Under the pieces are notes generated by a model. That model saw only the letters and a program-made list of their open reading frames with translations. It had not been told where the DNA came from and did no database searches. From Perlabentimonas sp034006965 (GTDB lineage: Bacteria; Bacteroidota; Bacteroidia; Bacteroidales; Tenuifilaceae): 16,016 bases of DNA. This document shows positions 15,172 to 16,016 of the stretch, piece by piece (positions within the stretch are counted from its first letter, which is position 1; every line of letters begins with the position of its first letter). The stretch is taken from contig JAVERU010000069.1 in the NCBI GenBank assembly GCA_034006965.1, positions 1 through 16,016 of the forward strand, given 5' to 3'. The translations under genes were made by a program, and so were the position numbers.

Positions 15172-15199
15172 AAAAAAGGGAGCATTTGCCCCCTTTTTT
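15172..15199. terminator. Bidirectional terminator between marR and gdhA
   Basis: AAAAAAGGGAGC (15172-15183) pairs with GCCCCCTTTTTT (15188-15199) around an ATTT loop, with one A-C mismatch. A-tract and T-tract flank both sides, so it can end transcription of marR (plus) and of the converging glutamate dehydrogenase gene (minus, stop at 15217). Confidence 0.85.
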
Positions 15200-15216
15200 G
15201 TTGATTATAGTTGGAG

Positions 15217-16016
15217 TTACATTACCAAACCAAGATCGCACATTGAGTTAGCTACCTTCATGAAGCCAGCAATGTTAGCACCTTTTACGTAGTTTACATA
15301 ACCATCGGCTTCGGTTCCGTACTCAACGCAAGCGTGGTGGATGTTCTCCATGATTTGCTGAAGTTTCTCATCAACCTCTTCGCGAGTCCAGCTAAGCTTC
15401 ATGCTGTTTTGAGTCATTTCCAAACCAGATGTGGCTACACCACCAGCATTGGCTGCTTTACCCGGACCGAAAGGAATTTTATGCTTGATAAAAGTTTCGA
15501 TAGCTTCTGGAGTACAACCCATATTTGACAATTCGGTAACGCACAATACGCCGTTCTTCACAAGGGTAGCAGCATCGTCGCCGTTAAGCTCGTTTTGGAT
15601 TGCACAAGGGATAGCGATATCAACCTTAACTTCCCAAGGCTTTTTACCAGCAACAAACTTAGAGCCAGGGAATTTCTTGGCGTATGGCTCAACGATATCT
15701 TGGTTCGAGTTGCGAAGCTCGAGCATATACTCAATCTTCTCCTCGTTAAGGCCAGCCTCATCGTAGATGTAACCGTCGGGGCCAGAAATGGTAACCACTT
15801 TGGCACCAAACTCGGTAGCTTTAATAGCAGCACCCCAAGCCACGTTACCAAATCCTGAAAGGGCTACGGTTTTGCCTTTGAAATCAAGACCTTTGGTTTT
15901 AAGCTGGTGGGCAATAAAATAGATACCACCAAAACCAGTAGCTTCAGGACGAATAAGTGAACCACCCCAGTTACGGCCTTTACCAGTAAATACGCCAGTG
16001 TGCTCGCCAGCCAGCT
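15217..16016 (-). CDS. gdhA: Glutamate dehydrogenase (hexameric, NADP type likely), 5' end outside window
   Basis: Reversible reductive amination of 2-oxoglutarate to glutamate, a main route of ammonia assimilation. The frame is open from the right edge (16016) to the stop at 15217, giving about the last 266 of some 445 residues. Visible are RNWGGS and RPEATGFGG before the coenzyme domain, the Rossmann loop SGFGNVAWGAA (G-x-G-x-x-A), then ISGPDGYIYD, IPCAIQNEL, ELSNMGCTPEA, GPGKAANAGGVATSGLEMTQNS and the C-terminal NIAGFMKVANSM, all typical of the hexameric family I enzymes. The catalytic lysines lie in the missing N-terminal part. The Met at 15843 is internal and not the start. Coenzyme preference is inferred from overall resemblance to bacterial NADP enzymes and is not proven. 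Confidence 0.95.
   Translation of the reverse strand, partial: LAGEHTGVFTGKGRNWGGSLIRPEATGFGGIYFIAHQLKTKGLDFKGKTVALSGFGNVAWGAAIKATEFGAKVVTISGPDGYIYDEAGLNEEKIEYMLELRNSNQDIVEPYAKKFPGSKFVAGKKPWEVKVDIAIPCAIQNELNGDDAATLVKNGVLCVTELSNMGCTPEAIETFIKHKIPFGPGKAANAGGVATSGLEMTQNSMKLSWTREEVDEKLQQIMENIHHACVEYGTEADGYVNYVKGANIAGFMKVANSMCDLGLVM

Overview
The window looks like chromosomal DNA of a Bacteroidota bacterium. Four type IX secretion system (T9SS) proteins are encoded side by side, the only recognisable promoters are of the Bacteroidota type (TAnnTTTG at -7, sometimes with TTG/TTTG about 18-19 bases upstream), and there are Bacteroidota-style lipoproteins. No phage, CRISPR array, rRNA or tRNA gene was found. 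The species cannot be named from the sequence alone.

Left part (1-8459): a secretion block built around a 198-base divergent intergenic region. Leftwards run a PorP/SprF outer-membrane protein and a GldJ-type lipoprotein, the latter cut by the left window edge. Rightwards run porU (the C25-family sortase that processes T9SS cargo), porV (its outer-membrane partner), ispF (MEP isoprenoid pathway; overlaps porV by 4 bases) and a small CoA-binding protein one base after ispF. The four rightward genes look like one operon, possibly with an extra promoter before porV.

Middle (8460-9895): a decayed region. It starts with a broken M20 metallopeptidase gene carrying a frameshift, a nonsense codon, an internal deletion that removed the catalytic core, a second frameshift and a lost 3' part. 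It continues into about 500 gene-free bases with a REP-like hairpin pair and two separate inverted-repeat structures, which look like remains of small mobile elements.

Right part (9896-16016): housekeeping and stress genes. On the minus strand are a lipocalin-sized lipoprotein, a secreted S9 serine peptidase and a CvfB-type S1 RNA-binding protein. An OsmC-like peroxidase-fold protein (minus) is divergent from an NAD(P)H:FMN/quinone reductase (plus), which is followed by a MarR-type regulator (plus). The divergent region holds an 18-base perfect palindrome with an additional half-site, a good candidate operator for that MarR protein. The marR promoter is embedded in the terminator hairpin of the reductase gene, and this decides the marR start codon. 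A bidirectional terminator then separates marR from a converging NADP-type glutamate dehydrogenase gene cut by the right edge.

No wholly new system was recognised. The most informative points are the compact T9SS/ispF operon, the palindrome-controlled OsmC/reductase/MarR module, the overlapping terminator/promoter and the uncharacterised inverted repeats at 9426-9831.
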